A DNA stretch of 64,000 nt from an uncultured Pseudomonadales bacterium (lineage in GTDB: Bacteria; Pseudomonadota; Gammaproteobacteria; Pseudomonadales; Azotimanducaceae): NCBI GenBank assembly GCA_951813295.1, contig CATOTI010000002.1, positions 3,978,522 through 4,042,521 on the forward strand, read 5' to 3'. The position numbers were made by a program, and so were the translations under genes. Within the stretch, counting starts at the first letter, position 1. Each line of letters opens with the position of its first letter. Below, in pieces: positions 25,211 to 34,440 of this stretch. A model generated the notes under the pieces. The model worked only from the letters and a program-made list of their open reading frames with translations, was not told the DNA's origin and ran no database searches.

Positions 25211-26008
25211 CTAGCGCCCGGTGTACTGCGGTGCGCGCTTCTCGATGAAGGCGCGCATGCCTTCCTTGGCGTCGTCGGTGTTCGAGCACATGAGCTGGTT
25301 GCGGTTTTCGATGGCCATGGCGGCCTCGAGCCCCGGTGCGTCGATGGCGAGATTCAGGCCTTCCTTCGTCATCCTGAGGCCCATCGGCGAGGTCGTGAGC
25401 ATCTCCTCGATATACGGAGCGGCGGTGGCTTCGAGCTCCACGTCCGGTACGACGGCCGATACGAGGTTCGTCGCGAGTGCCCGATCGGCGTGAATGAAGC
25501 GTCCCGTCAGCATGAGTTCGGACGCGACCGACGTACCGACCAGTCGGGGTAGGAAATAGCTGCAACCCATGTCGCAAGCGGAGAGTCCGATGCGGATATA
25601 CGCCGCATTCATCTTCGCGCTCTCGCCCGCGATTCGGATATCCGAAGCCATCACGAACGAGAAGCCGCCGCCGCAAGCGGGACCGTGCACGAGCGACACG
25701 ATCGGTTGGGGGCAGCGGCGCATGCGGATGTAGACCTCGGCAAGATAGCCCTGGAAGCCGAAACCGACCCCGAATGGCGGCGCGTGTGTTTTCGCTTCGG
25801 ATTCCTTGATGTCGAGACCGGCACAGAAAGCTCGCCCGGCTCCACGCATGACGACGATCCGCGTGTCCGCGTCCTCCATCAGCTTGCCGAAATAGTCGCG
25901 AAGCTCCGTGACCATGGGGGTCGTGATCGCGTTCAGGGATTCGGGTCGGTTGAGCGTCAGCCAGTCGACGGGCCCGCGCTTCTCGATGGAAATGGTTTCG
26001 TAGCTCAT
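25211..26008 (-). CDS. enoyl-CoA hydratase/isomerase (crotonase) family protein
   Basis: 265 residues. Crotonase pattern: LTLNRPESLNAITTPMVTELRDYF, RIVVMRGAGRAFCAGLDIKE for the first oxyanion strand, then PIVSLVHGPACGGGFSFVMASDIRIAGESAKMNAAYIRIGLSACDMGCSYFLPRLVG and the C-terminal KRAPQYTGR. The canonical second catalytic Glu region is altered (GLSACDMG rather than GL.PE.G), so it may be an isomerase or a divergent hydratase. Same strand as the GNAT and phosphotransferase genes. Confidence 0.9.
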   Translation of the reverse strand: MSYETISIEKRGPVDWLTLNRPESLNAITTPMVTELRDYFGKLMEDADTRIVVMRGAGRAFCAGLDIKESEAKTHAPPFGVGFGFQGYLAEVYIRMRRCPQPIVSLVHGPACGGGFSFVMASDIRIAGESAKMNAAYIRIGLSACDMGCSYFLPRLVGTSVASELMLTGRFIHADRALATNLVSAVVPDVELEATAAPYIEEMLTTSPMGLRMTKEGLNLAIDAPGLEAAMAIENRNQLMCSNTDDAKEGMRAFIEKRAPQYTGR

Positions 26009-26047
26009 GGAAATCTCAACGTAGAAAACTTGAGTGAATCGGTCGGA

Positions 26048-27145
26048 TCAGCGGCCGTTTTTGATCAGTTCGAGCGCGCCGAGGTCGATCGCCTGCTGGC
26101 CGTGGCGATGGGCCATCACCATGAACATGTCGTCGCCACGGTCGGTTCGCACGACGAGGATCGAGGCGATGACGGCCATCACGTAACCCGCGAAGCTCGA
26201 CCATCGATAGTCGTCCCAGGCTTGCTCGAAGGAATAGTCGGTGACGCCGAACTCGCCGAGCGCGTCGAGCCAATGGCGAACGAGCCCTTCCTCGGATCGA
26301 CGGCGGTCTTCGAGTTGCAGCCCGGCGCCGATGAAACACGCGACGTCGTGGGCGGCACAACCCACGTTGACGGTCTGCCAATCCACGGCATGAACGCTCG
26401 GCGTCTCCAACGGCCCCCCGATCAGCAGGTTGTCGAGTCGGTAGTCGCCGTGGATGAGGGTCTTGGGTCCCGGGTATTCCGAGGCGTACGCAGGATAATG
26501 TTCGAGGAACGCTTCACCGAGGTCGCGGATCGCTGGTGACAGGCGGTCTTCATAGCGTTTGACGAACTCGTTCCAGAACATGGTGAACATCGGCGGTTGA
26601 TCCGAACCGGCCGCGACCTGGGAGGCCGCCCGTGCGGCCGCGAAAATCGGGTAGTCGAGGAGCGTCTCGTCGCCGAATCGCGGCCCGTGCAGGCCCGCGA
26701 CACTCGTCATGGCGGCTTTGGCCGTTGCGATATCGCAGCCGGCCATCTGGTCGCCCTGCAGAGCGGCGAGGTCCTCGAGGAGGAGCACGAAGTCGGAATT
26801 CTCGGGATTGAAATCGAGGTAGAAGCAATCCGGTGTCGGAATCGACACCGTGGGTTCGAGGTCCTGGTAGAAGGCGATCTCGCGTGCATACGAGCCGTGG
26901 GTATGCCCCGTCGCCCGACTGGTCGGATCGGGTGCCGGCAACTTCCCGACGAGGGTCGAAGGTGCACGGCCCGCCTCGCCGCGATAGGAAAGTGTGAACC
27001 GTTCACTGTGGGCCGATTGACCCGTGCCGATCGGATGCGACGTGACGGCCTCGACGGTGACGTCATGGCCGATATGACGCAGTACGTCGGTGAACCATCC
27101 GGCGTCCATTTGTTCGGGGACGAATCGAAGGTCGGGTTTACTCAT
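26048..27145 (-). CDS. phosphotransferase family protein (APH/ACAD10-type kinase fold)
   Basis: 365 residues from the ATG at 27145 (MSKPDLRF); the extension to 27409 is shadow of the next gene. Kinase-like motifs: catalytic loop LIHGDYRLDNLLIG near residue 255 and the metal-binding VHAVDWQTVNVGCAAHDVACFIG. In bacteria this family commonly sits with acyl-CoA dehydrogenases and enoyl-CoA hydratases; mammalian ACAD10/11 phosphorylate 4-hydroxyacyl-CoAs. The adjacent enoyl-CoA hydratase fits such a role, but that is inference. Confidence 0.85.
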   Translation of the reverse strand: MSKPDLRFVPEQMDAGWFTDVLRHIGHDVTVEAVTSHPIGTGQSAHSERFTLSYRGEAGRAPSTLVGKLPAPDPTSRATGHTHGSYAREIAFYQDLEPTVSIPTPDCFYLDFNPENSDFVLLLEDLAALQGDQMAGCDIATAKAAMTSVAGLHGPRFGDETLLDYPIFAAARAASQVAAGSDQPPMFTMFWNEFVKRYEDRLSPAIRDLGEAFLEHYPAYASEYPGPKTLIHGDYRLDNLLIGGPLETPSVHAVDWQTVNVGCAAHDVACFIGAGLQLEDRRRSEEGLVRHWLDALGEFGVTDYSFEQAWDDYRWSSFAGYVMAVIASILVVRTDRGDDMFMVMAHRHGQQAIDLGALELIKNGR

Positions 27146-27192
27146 GCGCTCGGCCGGTTGCGTCGGGGGTGATTTTCTCTCATCGACGCCAC

Positions 27193-28326
27193 CTAGTTCG
27201 CACCGTCCAGAAATCCCTCGAACCCGGCCGGCGCGTAGGGGCCGACGCAGATCTGCTCGATCACACCGGTACCGACGCGGCCCTGGCAGTCGACAGCCCG
27301 AACCACCTGCTGGGTGTGCAGGTTTTCCGGCGCGAGCATTTCCAGTTGTCGCGGATCGAACGATTCGTGACCGGTCGCGAGTTCGCCCTGCCAGGCGCCT
27401 TGCTTCCATTCGGGATGGCCATAACCGAGGCCTTTCATCTGGAACTTCAAGAGCGGTTCGAGCGAGATCGTCTGCATGTCCCCTTGGAGTGGCAGCAGAT
27501 CGATCTCGGCTTGCTTCGCGAGACGCGTTCCTGGGTGGTACTCGATGCGGTGCCGAGCGGTTGCCATCCGTTCGAGTGCGGGATCCTCGGTCGCGGGGAT
27601 ATCGGCTTCGCGCGAGTAGATCGGCGCCTGAAAACCCTCCCGCACCAACGCCTCACCCTGAGGACCGTCAAAGAAGATCGCGTGGGCGATACGGTCGTCG
27701 AAGATGAGTGGCGTCCAGACGAAGCAGATCCCGCCCGGCGTCGCCGGCGCGCCGCCTGTCTCGCGCTCGCCGACGCCGCGTACGCCCCACGATCGATCCT
27801 TCGTGCCGTGACAACTCTCATCGTCCACCTCGATCTCCCCTTCGGGGTGGCGGATCCAGCCCGTCCAGCGGCCGAACTGATCGAATCGCGTCGCGTCCAT
27901 GACGCGGCGTGTGCCGGACGCGGCCGTGAGGATCTGGCGCGCCTCCTGCAGTGATCCCGTCCGCGCGGAGAAAGTGAGATCGCAGGTGATGCCGCTGTCG
28001 TTGTCTTCGAGAATGACGCGCGTTTGCCGCATCGGTTCGACGATCTCGATGCGAAATGGGCCGACACCCATATCCGTGCGCTCGACCGGTGCTCGTCGTG
28101 ATCCGTAGAAGCAATGCTGCAGCTTGCCCGCTTCGACGACGCTGAACGCGCAATCGAGGACGCCGCGGTGGGGGTAGATGGCCATGCCGATGCCGAAGTA
28201 CCAGCTGCCATCAGCAACATAGCCGTTGAACCACGTTCGGTCGTAGACGTTGCGATCACTCGTCGCGGGGTGCGCGAGCGGTTCCGGCGTCTGGTGGACG
28301 GGGTAATCGTCGAGGAGATTGAGCAT
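27193..28326 (-). CDS. conserved hypothetical protein, CrtC/AttH-like beta-fold
   Basis: 377 residues without a signal peptide. Tryptophan- and glycine-rich strand pattern (RTWFNGYVADGSWYFGIGMAI, GRWTGWIRHPEGEI, CHGTKDRSWGVRGVGE, FVWTPLIFDDRIAHAIFF) recalls the double-lipocalin-like hydroxyneurosporene synthase/AttH superfamily. I do not recognise a named family and assign no reaction. It sits 47 bases upstream of the phosphotransferase gene on the same strand, so the two probably share a transcript. Confidence 0.6.
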   Translation of the reverse strand: MLNLLDDYPVHQTPEPLAHPATSDRNVYDRTWFNGYVADGSWYFGIGMAIYPHRGVLDCAFSVVEAGKLQHCFYGSRRAPVERTDMGVGPFRIEIVEPMRQTRVILEDNDSGITCDLTFSARTGSLQEARQILTAASGTRRVMDATRFDQFGRWTGWIRHPEGEIEVDDESCHGTKDRSWGVRGVGERETGGAPATPGGICFVWTPLIFDDRIAHAIFFDGPQGEALVREGFQAPIYSREADIPATEDPALERMATARHRIEYHPGTRLAKQAEIDLLPLQGDMQTISLEPLLKFQMKGLGYGHPEWKQGAWQGELATGHESFDPRQLEMLAPENLHTQQVVRAVDCQGRVGTGVIEQICVGPYAPAGFEGFLDGAN

Positions 28327-28389
28327 CTGGGGCAGCCGTGTTGGTCGCCCTCATGCTATTCCGCCGATTGGCGACGCGTCGATCGTGAG

Positions 28390-29523
28390 TTAAGCGCCGA
28401 GTTCATCGAGAACCGCGGGCAGGGCCGCGACGTATTTCTCGACATCGTGAATAAAGCCCATACTGACGCGGGAGAAGTTCGCGTAGTCGCGGTAGATACC
28501 GCGAATCAGCACGTTGCGCTTCGCCATGGCCCGCCGGAACGCCTCGGCATTCAACGCGCCGAGATCGACGAACAGGAAGTTCGCAGCCGTTGGCAACGCA
28601 CGTAGACCGTTGGCGTCGAGCGCGGCCGTCATCATGTCGCGCGCCTCGACGATCTTCCGTTTCGAATATTCGAGGAATGCGAAGTCGTCGTAGCAGGCGA
28701 CCGCGGCCGCGACCCCGACTTTGCCGAGCGTATAGCCGCCGAGGCTGAACGGGCTGATCGCCTCGATTCGTTCCGGCGGCGCGATGAGGTAACCGACACG
28801 AAGTCCCGCCATGCCGTAGATCTTCGAGAACGTCCGCGCGACGACTACGTCCAGACCTTCCCTGACGAGATGGACCATCGAGTTGGCCTCGGGATCGTCC
28901 GTGATTTCGTTGTAGGCCTCGTCGAGCAGGACGGTTGTTCGCGGCGCGAGCCGGCGGCAAAAAGCCTCCAACGGGACCGGGTCCAGGAGGAGACCGGTGG
29001 GATTGTTGGGGTTGACCACGTGGACGAGTGACGTCGATTGGGTCACCGCCGCTTCGATGGCGTCGAGGTCGATCGCGAGATCGCCCGTCATCTCGGTCCG
29101 CACCAGTTTGCCGCCGCCCTGGCGCAGCGCCATCCGGACCGTCGGTTCAAAGAAGAGATCTGGCGCGACGATCTCACCCTCCTGCAATGCCGCCAGCGCG
29201 AGAAAGGTGAGGGCATGGCTCGAACCGGCACTGAGCAGCACGTGATCGGGCGTCACGTCGTGACGTTCGGCGATCATGGCTCTGAGACGTGGCGCGGAAT
29301 CGCCGATGTAGTAGGCGCCCCGTTTACCCGCGGAAACGAGCGCATCGAGCGCGCGCGGGCTCGGACCGTAGGGGTTCTCGTTCGAGTCGAGTTGGGCGAC
29401 GCCCGGTGCCGGGCCGTATTCGAGTGCAACGGCGAGGGCAAGCATCGGCCTGCCGGTCGCGGCGAACGCGGTGGCTATGCCCGTGCCTTTGAGGATGCGT
29501 CGACGGTTCAGGGAAATAGGCAT
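28390..29523 (-). CDS. HisC-like class I/II aminotransferase with Tat signal
   Basis: 377 residues. The N-terminus NRRRILKGTGIATAFAATGR (residues ~6-25) is a Tat-type twin-arginine signal. It is followed by a complete PLP fold-type I enzyme: DSNENPYGPSPRALDAL near residue 45, GSSHALTFLALAAL, NPNNPTGLLL, LLDEAYNEI, and the PLP lysine in ARTFSKIYGMAGLRVGYL. This corresponds to histidinol-phosphate aminotransferase-type enzymes. A periplasmic location for a PLP aminotransferase is unusual; the Sec/Tat prediction rests only on the visible motif. Divergent from the VOC gene at 29674. Confidence 0.82.
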   Translation of the reverse strand: MPISLNRRRILKGTGIATAFAATGRPMLALAVALEYGPAPGVAQLDSNENPYGPSPRALDALVSAGKRGAYYIGDSAPRLRAMIAERHDVTPDHVLLSAGSSHALTFLALAALQEGEIVAPDLFFEPTVRMALRQGGGKLVRTEMTGDLAIDLDAIEAAVTQSTSLVHVVNPNNPTGLLLDPVPLEAFCRRLAPRTTVLLDEAYNEITDDPEANSMVHLVREGLDVVVARTFSKIYGMAGLRVGYLIAPPERIEAISPFSLGGYTLGKVGVAAAVACYDDFAFLEYSKRKIVEARDMMTAALDANGLRALPTAANFLFVDLGALNAEAFRRAMAKRNVLIRGIYRDYANFSRVSMGFIHDVEKYVAALPAVLDELGA

Positions 29524-29673
29524 GGCGTTTCCTTACGGTCGGCCGCGCAATTTGTAGACGATTGAAGTTCATACGGCCAGTGTCTGACGCTGGGTCGCGG
29601 CTCCGATCTCGGGTGACGGCGGCCACGTCACGAACTAACGTTCGATGACGAGCAACTGACGGGTACGAGCGAC

Positions 29674-30900
29674 ATGAGCGAAGCAAACCTGACGCGTTTT
29701 GGTCCCGAGACCTTCGCGTCGGAGAACGGAGAGACGACGAGTAGATCCGCGACGTTTAACGCGATTGATGGACCCGCGAGGTTGCTGCTCCGGCAAGACG
29801 AAATCGGCGGCGTCAGCATCACGGTGAACGGCGAGACGGTCGTCGAGGGGCGTTTCGCGGGGCGGGCGGACGTCGTCGCACCGCTCGAACTCAAGTCCGA
29901 CAATACGATCGAGGTTTCCGTGGACGGCGACTCGACGGGATCGGGCGTGGTGCGGGTTACACAGGTCACATCCGCCGAACTCGGCCTGCAGCGCCAGGGC
30001 TATTTCGGCCTCAACACGAGCGATCTGGAACGCCAGCGGAAGTTCTACGAGCTTCTGGGGTTCGTGGGCGAGATCTACCCGGCGGGTCCCGAGACCAGCA
30101 CCACCTTTGCGCGCTCCCTCGGGTTCGAGGACAACTATCTGATCCATGTGTCGCTGCACAGCCTCCAAGACCCGCCGACGCCCCCGTTCGTCGATACCGT
30201 GCAGTTCCGGGAGGATTCCTATCGACCGGAACCGCCGTATCAGAAGCTGAACCACATCGGCATGACCTACGCGACGTACTCGACGCCGGATCTCGACGGT
30301 GATGTCGAATATCTCGTATCGAAGGGGGTCGAATTCCTCTCGCGGCCGACGACGGCGCCGAACGGCGAGCGGTTCGCCTACTTCAAGGAACAGGACGGTG
30401 CGTTCCTGAAACTGATCCAGGCCGATGAAGCCGAGGCGAAGGAATCCCACCCGAATCTCATTCGCCTCGTGAACACCAATATGAACGTCTCCGATCTCGA
30501 ACGATCGCGCGAGTTCTACCGGCTGCTCGGTTTCACGCAATCGGTGCCTTGCTCGCAGGCTGGATCGGGTGATTTCGCGGCGGCGCACGGCTTCGATGGT
30601 CCGATCGAGTTCGACGGCGAAGACATCAGCCTCGGCGAAGGCACGGACGGCGCGACGATTCAGCTCAGGCGCTGGAAGACACCTTATGACGACGCGCCGC
30701 CCTATCCGCCGCCCGTGAATCATCTCGGCATCGACCGAATCAATTTCTACGTCGAGAACCTCACGGAGACGATCGCCAAGATGAACGAACTGGGCTTCGA
30801 ACAACTCGGCCCGATCGGCGGCAGTCCGCAGATCGGTATCGTGTTCTTCTTCGATCCGGACGGCATTAAGGTCCAGGTAGCGGGTCCGCAGACGGTTTAG
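29674..30900 (+). CDS. N-terminal Ig/TIG-like domain fused to two VOC (glyoxalase/dioxygenase) domains
   Basis: 408 residues. Residues ~15-105 look like a small beta-sandwich often seen in bacterial surface proteins (GGVSITVNGETVVEGRF...NTIEVSVDG). The rest is two vicinal-oxygen-chelate modules: about 108-270 (YFGLNTSDLERQRKFYELLGFVG...FAYFKEQDGAFLKLIQ) and 270-408 (NTNMNVSDLERSREFYRLLGF...VFFFDPDGIKVQVAG). Candidate metal ligands include His in NHIGM/NHLGI and the late Glu/Asp. The protein lacks a signal peptide, which makes the N-terminal domain puzzling. It overlaps the convergent MFS gene by four bases. Confidence 0.8.
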   Translation: MSEANLTRFGPETFASENGETTSRSATFNAIDGPARLLLRQDEIGGVSITVNGETVVEGRFAGRADVVAPLELKSDNTIEVSVDGDSTGSGVVRVTQVTSAELGLQRQGYFGLNTSDLERQRKFYELLGFVGEIYPAGPETSTTFARSLGFEDNYLIHVSLHSLQDPPTPPFVDTVQFREDSYRPEPPYQKLNHIGMTYATYSTPDLDGDVEYLVSKGVEFLSRPTTAPNGERFAYFKEQDGAFLKLIQADEAEAKESHPNLIRLVNTNMNVSDLERSREFYRLLGFTQSVPCSQAGSGDFAAAHGFDGPIEFDGEDISLGEGTDGATIQLRRWKTPYDDAPPYPPPVNHLGIDRINFYVENLTETIAKMNELGFEQLGPIGGSPQIGIVFFFDPDGIKVQVAGPQTV

Positions 30901-32153
30901 TCCGACCGGCTGAGGAGTTGCCCCAAGCGGAAAAAATGCCCCGCGCCCCAGACCATGATGATGACCGTGAACGTGAGCCCGTAGCGGATGGAGTCGATGC
31001 CGACGCTCGGCTGCATGTAGTCGCTGATCATCCCGACGACTAGCGGGCCTGCACCCAGTCCGACGATGTTCAGCAGGAAGAGATTGATCGCCGCACCGAC
31101 GCTGCGCATCTCGATCGCGAGGAGGGATTGCAGGATCGCGAAGCTCGTCCCGATGTAGACCCCGCCCAGCGCTGCGGGGATGAAGAACCACATCACCGCC
31201 GTCGTCGCTTCGTCGGCCACGTAACCGAGCACCGCCGCCGGGGCATAGAGCGCGACCGAGCCGGTCACGATCCAGGCGCGCCAGCCTTCCGAACGGCGCG
31301 CCCACTTGTCCGCCAGGAAGCCGCCCAAAAACGTACCGATGCCACCGCCGAGACCGATTGCGAGTGCTAACAACGTCCCGGACTCGCCCGTCGACATACC
31401 GTGAACCCGCTGGAAATACACCGGCGCCCAGGCGATCGCCGCGTAGCCGGCGAACGAAATCAGGATGTTGCCGGCCAGGAGATGAACGATGCTCGCTTTG
31501 CCGAACATGAAAGAGACGACGGACGAGAACGGTGGCGCGGGCGGTCGTTCGATCACGCCATCGGCGTAACCGCGCGGTGGCTCGACCAGGCTGAAGCGCA
31601 CAATCAGCGCGATGCCAAGGCCAGGGACGCCGGCCACGACGAAAGCCCAGCGCCAGTCCAACCATTCATTGACCCAGCCGCCGATCAGATAGCCGAGCAT
31701 GACGCCGATGTTCACCCCGAGACCGAAGATCGCCATGGCGGTGCCGCGTTCGGCGGCGGGGTAGAGGTCACTGATGATCGAGTGCGAGGGCGGGTTCGAG
31801 CCGGCTTCGCCGACGCCGACCCCGATGCGGGCGATCAGTAGCTGCCAGAACTGCATCGCCGCGCCGCAGAGTGCCGTCATCAGACTCCATAGCGAAATCG
31901 AGAAAGTAATCAGGTTCCGCCGGTTGCGCCGGTCGGCCCACATCGCCATCGGCATGCCGAGCGTCGCGTAAAAAAGCGCGAACATGACGCCGGTCAAGAG
32001 ACCGAGTTCGGTATCGCTGATCGAGAAATGCGCTTTGATTGGTTCCTGCAGGATGGCCACGATCTGGCGATCGACGTGGCTCGAGGTGAACACGAGCACC
32101 AGCAGAAAGAGGGTATAGCCGCGTTGGCGTTTGCTGATCGTGACGTCGTTCAT
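30897..32153 (-). CDS. MFS transporter, spinster-like (paralogue of 23249-24547)
   Basis: 418 residues, twelve helices, with the same N-terminal phrase as the other transporter (HVDRQIVAILQEPIKAHFSISDTELGLLTG), motif A (PMAMWADRRNRRNL) and RIGVGVGEAGSNPPSHSIISDLYP near helix 4. The two genes are clearly related but diverged. Its stop overlaps the convergent VOC gene's stop by four bases. Upstream on the same strand is a MAPEG gene. Substrate unknown. Confidence 0.92.
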   Translation of the reverse strand: MNDVTISKRQRGYTLFLLVLVFTSSHVDRQIVAILQEPIKAHFSISDTELGLLTGVMFALFYATLGMPMAMWADRRNRRNLITFSISLWSLMTALCGAAMQFWQLLIARIGVGVGEAGSNPPSHSIISDLYPAAERGTAMAIFGLGVNIGVMLGYLIGGWVNEWLDWRWAFVVAGVPGLGIALIVRFSLVEPPRGYADGVIERPPAPPFSSVVSFMFGKASIVHLLAGNILISFAGYAAIAWAPVYFQRVHGMSTGESGTLLALAIGLGGGIGTFLGGFLADKWARRSEGWRAWIVTGSVALYAPAAVLGYVADEATTAVMWFFIPAALGGVYIGTSFAILQSLLAIEMRSVGAAINLFLLNIVGLGAGPLVVGMISDYMQPSVGIDSIRYGLTFTVIIMVWGAGHFFRLGQLLSRSD

Positions 32154-32192
32154 GCGACCACCGAGTATGGCGCGCGATCCGTCAACCGCAAC

Positions 32193-32711
32193 TCATGCGC
32201 CGCCGACGAACGCCCAAATGAGGTAGACGTAAACGCCGACCGTCGGTCCGAAGGTCAGGACCAGGCCGAACGCCCGCGCGTAGGGGTTGATCAGATATCC
32301 CACCCAGAAAAGCACTCGACCGGCGAGGAAGAGCGCGGTGAGCGCCGGGACCAGTCCAAGCCGCTCGGCGGGTACGGTCATCGCAAGCGCGACGAGGCCG
32401 ACCGTTGCGAGAACCGATTGCTCGAGCGTATTGGTGAGGAAGCGGCGGTTGATCTCGAGCGTACTGCCGATCTCGGGGGCGGAGCCGTCGGCATGGCGGG
32501 GCGACCAGAAACGTTGCTGCGCGACGACCAGGATCCCGACGATGAGCGGCAGTTGAAGGACAACCGCGCAGCGAATCCCGAGCGTCAGCCGGTCGACGTC
32601 GTTCGAAAGTCCGAGTACTGCACCGAATCCTTCCGGCAGCCAGGCGATCCAGGCGCCGATGACGGCAAAACCGAGCACGCTGCCGAATATGACGTGGCCT
32701 TTCGGCGTCAT
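32193..32711 (-). CDS. MAPEG-family membrane protein
   Basis: 172 residues with four hydrophobic helices. The MAPEG signature appears as RFLTNTLEQSVLATVGLVAL followed by ALFLAGRVLFWVGYLINPYARAFG. MAPEG proteins are membrane-associated eicosanoid/glutathione-metabolism relatives; bacterial members are mostly uncharacterised. It starts 19 bases after the Rieske gene stop on the same strand, probably co-transcribed with it. Confidence 0.85.
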   Translation of the reverse strand: MTPKGHVIFGSVLGFAVIGAWIAWLPEGFGAVLGLSNDVDRLTLGIRCAVVLQLPLIVGILVVAQQRFWSPRHADGSAPEIGSTLEINRRFLTNTLEQSVLATVGLVALAMTVPAERLGLVPALTALFLAGRVLFWVGYLINPYARAFGLVLTFGPTVGVYVYLIWAFVGGA

Positions 32712-32730
32712 GGCCCGGCGCGCCTCGCGG

Positions 32731-34050
32731 CTATGCGCGTTGTGACTCGGGCCTTTTGATGTCTACCGTTTTGCCGTGGTGGGTGTATTCGGCGTTGCGA
32801 CCGCCGCGGTGCTTCGTCACGACCAACCGGCGCCAGAAAACGATTTCGGAGTCCGTTCCCGATAGCCGCTCCGGGGCCTCGAAATCGATGTTCTCCATCA
32901 CGCTCATGTCCTGCTGGGAGAAGTTGTACTGCACCAGCCAGCGATAGAGCATCCAGTAGAGCAACCAGTTCTTGGCGCGCTCGAACGTGCTCTTGGGTTT
33001 CGTGTTCTGGAAATACCAGACGCGCGTGAACCAATCGCCAACGGCGACGGGCCAGCGTGTGTAGAAACCGAAAAGACCGCCCGTGCGGGGCCGGATCGGC
33101 CGCCCTTCGGGATCGCGCGTCTGGGCGATTCCGGCCCGGAACATTCCTGGTAAGCGATGGCCGGTGCCCCACCAATCACTCTGGGGCATGGGCGCCGGGA
33201 CGTGGGTACTGGCGAAAAAGGGGCGGAAAATCCACGCCCAGCGTTTACGAATGGTGCGTTTCGGCCATTGAATCCCGGCGTCGGTGTGCTCGTCTTGTTC
33301 CGGCTGTGGCTTCGGCGGCACCGCGCTGGTGAATCCGTTGCCGGTAAACGCGACGCGGGCCCCCGCCGCGCCGCGCGGCATGAAGGTCGGCGACGCCAGC
33401 ATCGTCTGCAGGTGGTCTCGGTGCAGGTAGTTCACGTGCGCGTCCATCGAGTTTTCGATGGCGACTTCCCAGTTCGTCTTCCAATGAATGAGATCGTTCG
33501 CGTAGATCACGGTGTCGGGATCGAAGAACTCTTCCGGAACGTCCTCTTCGATTGGCGCCGGGGCTTCGTCGCCGATCCAGGCGAATACGACCCCTTTAAG
33601 GGTCTGGACCGGGTACACGCGGGCGCTTGTACCTGCTTTTCCCGCGACATTCGAATCCGGGCCTTCGCCGAGGACCGCGAGGTTCTTGCCCTCGGCGTTG
33701 AACACCCAACCGTGGTAGGGGCACGCGACCGTGCCCGCCCAATGGCAGTCGCCCTCGGAGAGTCGCGCGCCGCGATGCGGGCAGACGTCACCGAGTGCCA
33801 CGACCTCGCCGTTTTCCTTGCGGAAGAGGCAGAGGTCTTCGCCGATCATGCTTACGCGGACCGGCCGTGTTTTGCCGACGCGCCGTTCGAGAATCACGGG
33901 ATACCAGTAGTTCCTGAGTCCCAGTTTCGGGAGGGCGCCGCGAAGGTCGCCGGTGAAGTCCTGTTTCTCGGTAAGGGCGGGCGGTTCCTGGTCGAGCAGG
34001 ATGTCGTCGTCGAGGTCCGTCGAGGGATCGGGAAGGGATTCCGCTGCCAT
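32731..34050 (-). CDS. Rieske [2Fe-2S] aromatic ring-hydroxylating oxygenase, alpha subunit type
   Basis: 439 residues from the ATG at 34050; the adjacent ATG at 34053 overlaps the upstream stop (TGATG) but is only three bases from the ggagg site. Rieske centre: CPHRGARL...CPYHGWVFN (C-x-H-x17-C-x2-H) near residues 92-115. Mononuclear iron site: ENSMDAHVNYLHRDH. This single-component architecture resembles the phenoxybenzoate/sterol-type oxygenases that need a separate ferredoxin reductase, which is not nearby. Upstream is a small superinfection-immunity-like membrane gene. Confidence 0.92.
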   Translation of the reverse strand: MAAESLPDPSTDLDDDILLDQEPPALTEKQDFTGDLRGALPKLGLRNYWYPVILERRVGKTRPVRVSMIGEDLCLFRKENGEVVALGDVCPHRGARLSEGDCHWAGTVACPYHGWVFNAEGKNLAVLGEGPDSNVAGKAGTSARVYPVQTLKGVVFAWIGDEAPAPIEEDVPEEFFDPDTVIYANDLIHWKTNWEVAIENSMDAHVNYLHRDHLQTMLASPTFMPRGAAGARVAFTGNGFTSAVPPKPQPEQDEHTDAGIQWPKRTIRKRWAWIFRPFFASTHVPAPMPQSDWWGTGHRLPGMFRAGIAQTRDPEGRPIRPRTGGLFGFYTRWPVAVGDWFTRVWYFQNTKPKSTFERAKNWLLYWMLYRWLVQYNFSQQDMSVMENIDFEAPERLSGTDSEIVFWRRLVVTKHRGGRNAEYTHHGKTVDIKRPESQRA

Positions 34051-34052
34051 CA

Positions 34053-34283
34053 TCAACCTCCGTGCTTCGGCAGTTCGGGGAACGGCGAGCAGCGCTCGCT
34101 GCGGGGGTAGGAGGAGGGCTCCGCGTAGATTGCCCAGACGAGCGCAGTGACCCACCCGAACACCGTCCAGCCCGCAAACGTATTCAGCGCGAGCAGTGCG
34201 CGTCGGTTGCGGTGTCGGCGTAGAAACGCGATGAGCGATGGCGCCCAGTAGACGAGGACGGCGATTCCGATGCCGGTGAGCAT
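34053..34283 (-). CDS. superinfection immunity-like small membrane protein (PF14373 type)
   Basis: 76 residues from the ATG at 34283 (ribosome site gggggagg). Two hydrophobic helices, and the PF14373 pattern YWAPSLIAFLRRHRNRRALLALN followed by the diagnostic GWTVFGWVTALVWAIYAE. The T4 Imm-like family blocks phage DNA entry, but most cellular members are uncharacterised. The gene is translationally linked to the Rieske gene (TGATG), which is odd for a defence function. Confidence 0.8.
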   Translation of the reverse strand: MLTGIGIAVLVYWAPSLIAFLRRHRNRRALLALNTFAGWTVFGWVTALVWAIYAEPSSYPRSERCSPFPELPKHGG

Positions 34284-34440
34284 GACCTCCCCCCGCGGCG
34301 CGTAGAGGCCGTCGCCGCACGCTGATTTAACCTCCGACACTACGCTTCTTCGATCGGATGCGGTACTCCCCATGCGATCGCGTGGCGCAAGCCGAATGTG
34401 CGCGTTAACGTCGAGCGCACCATCAGCTTGGATCTGCGCC

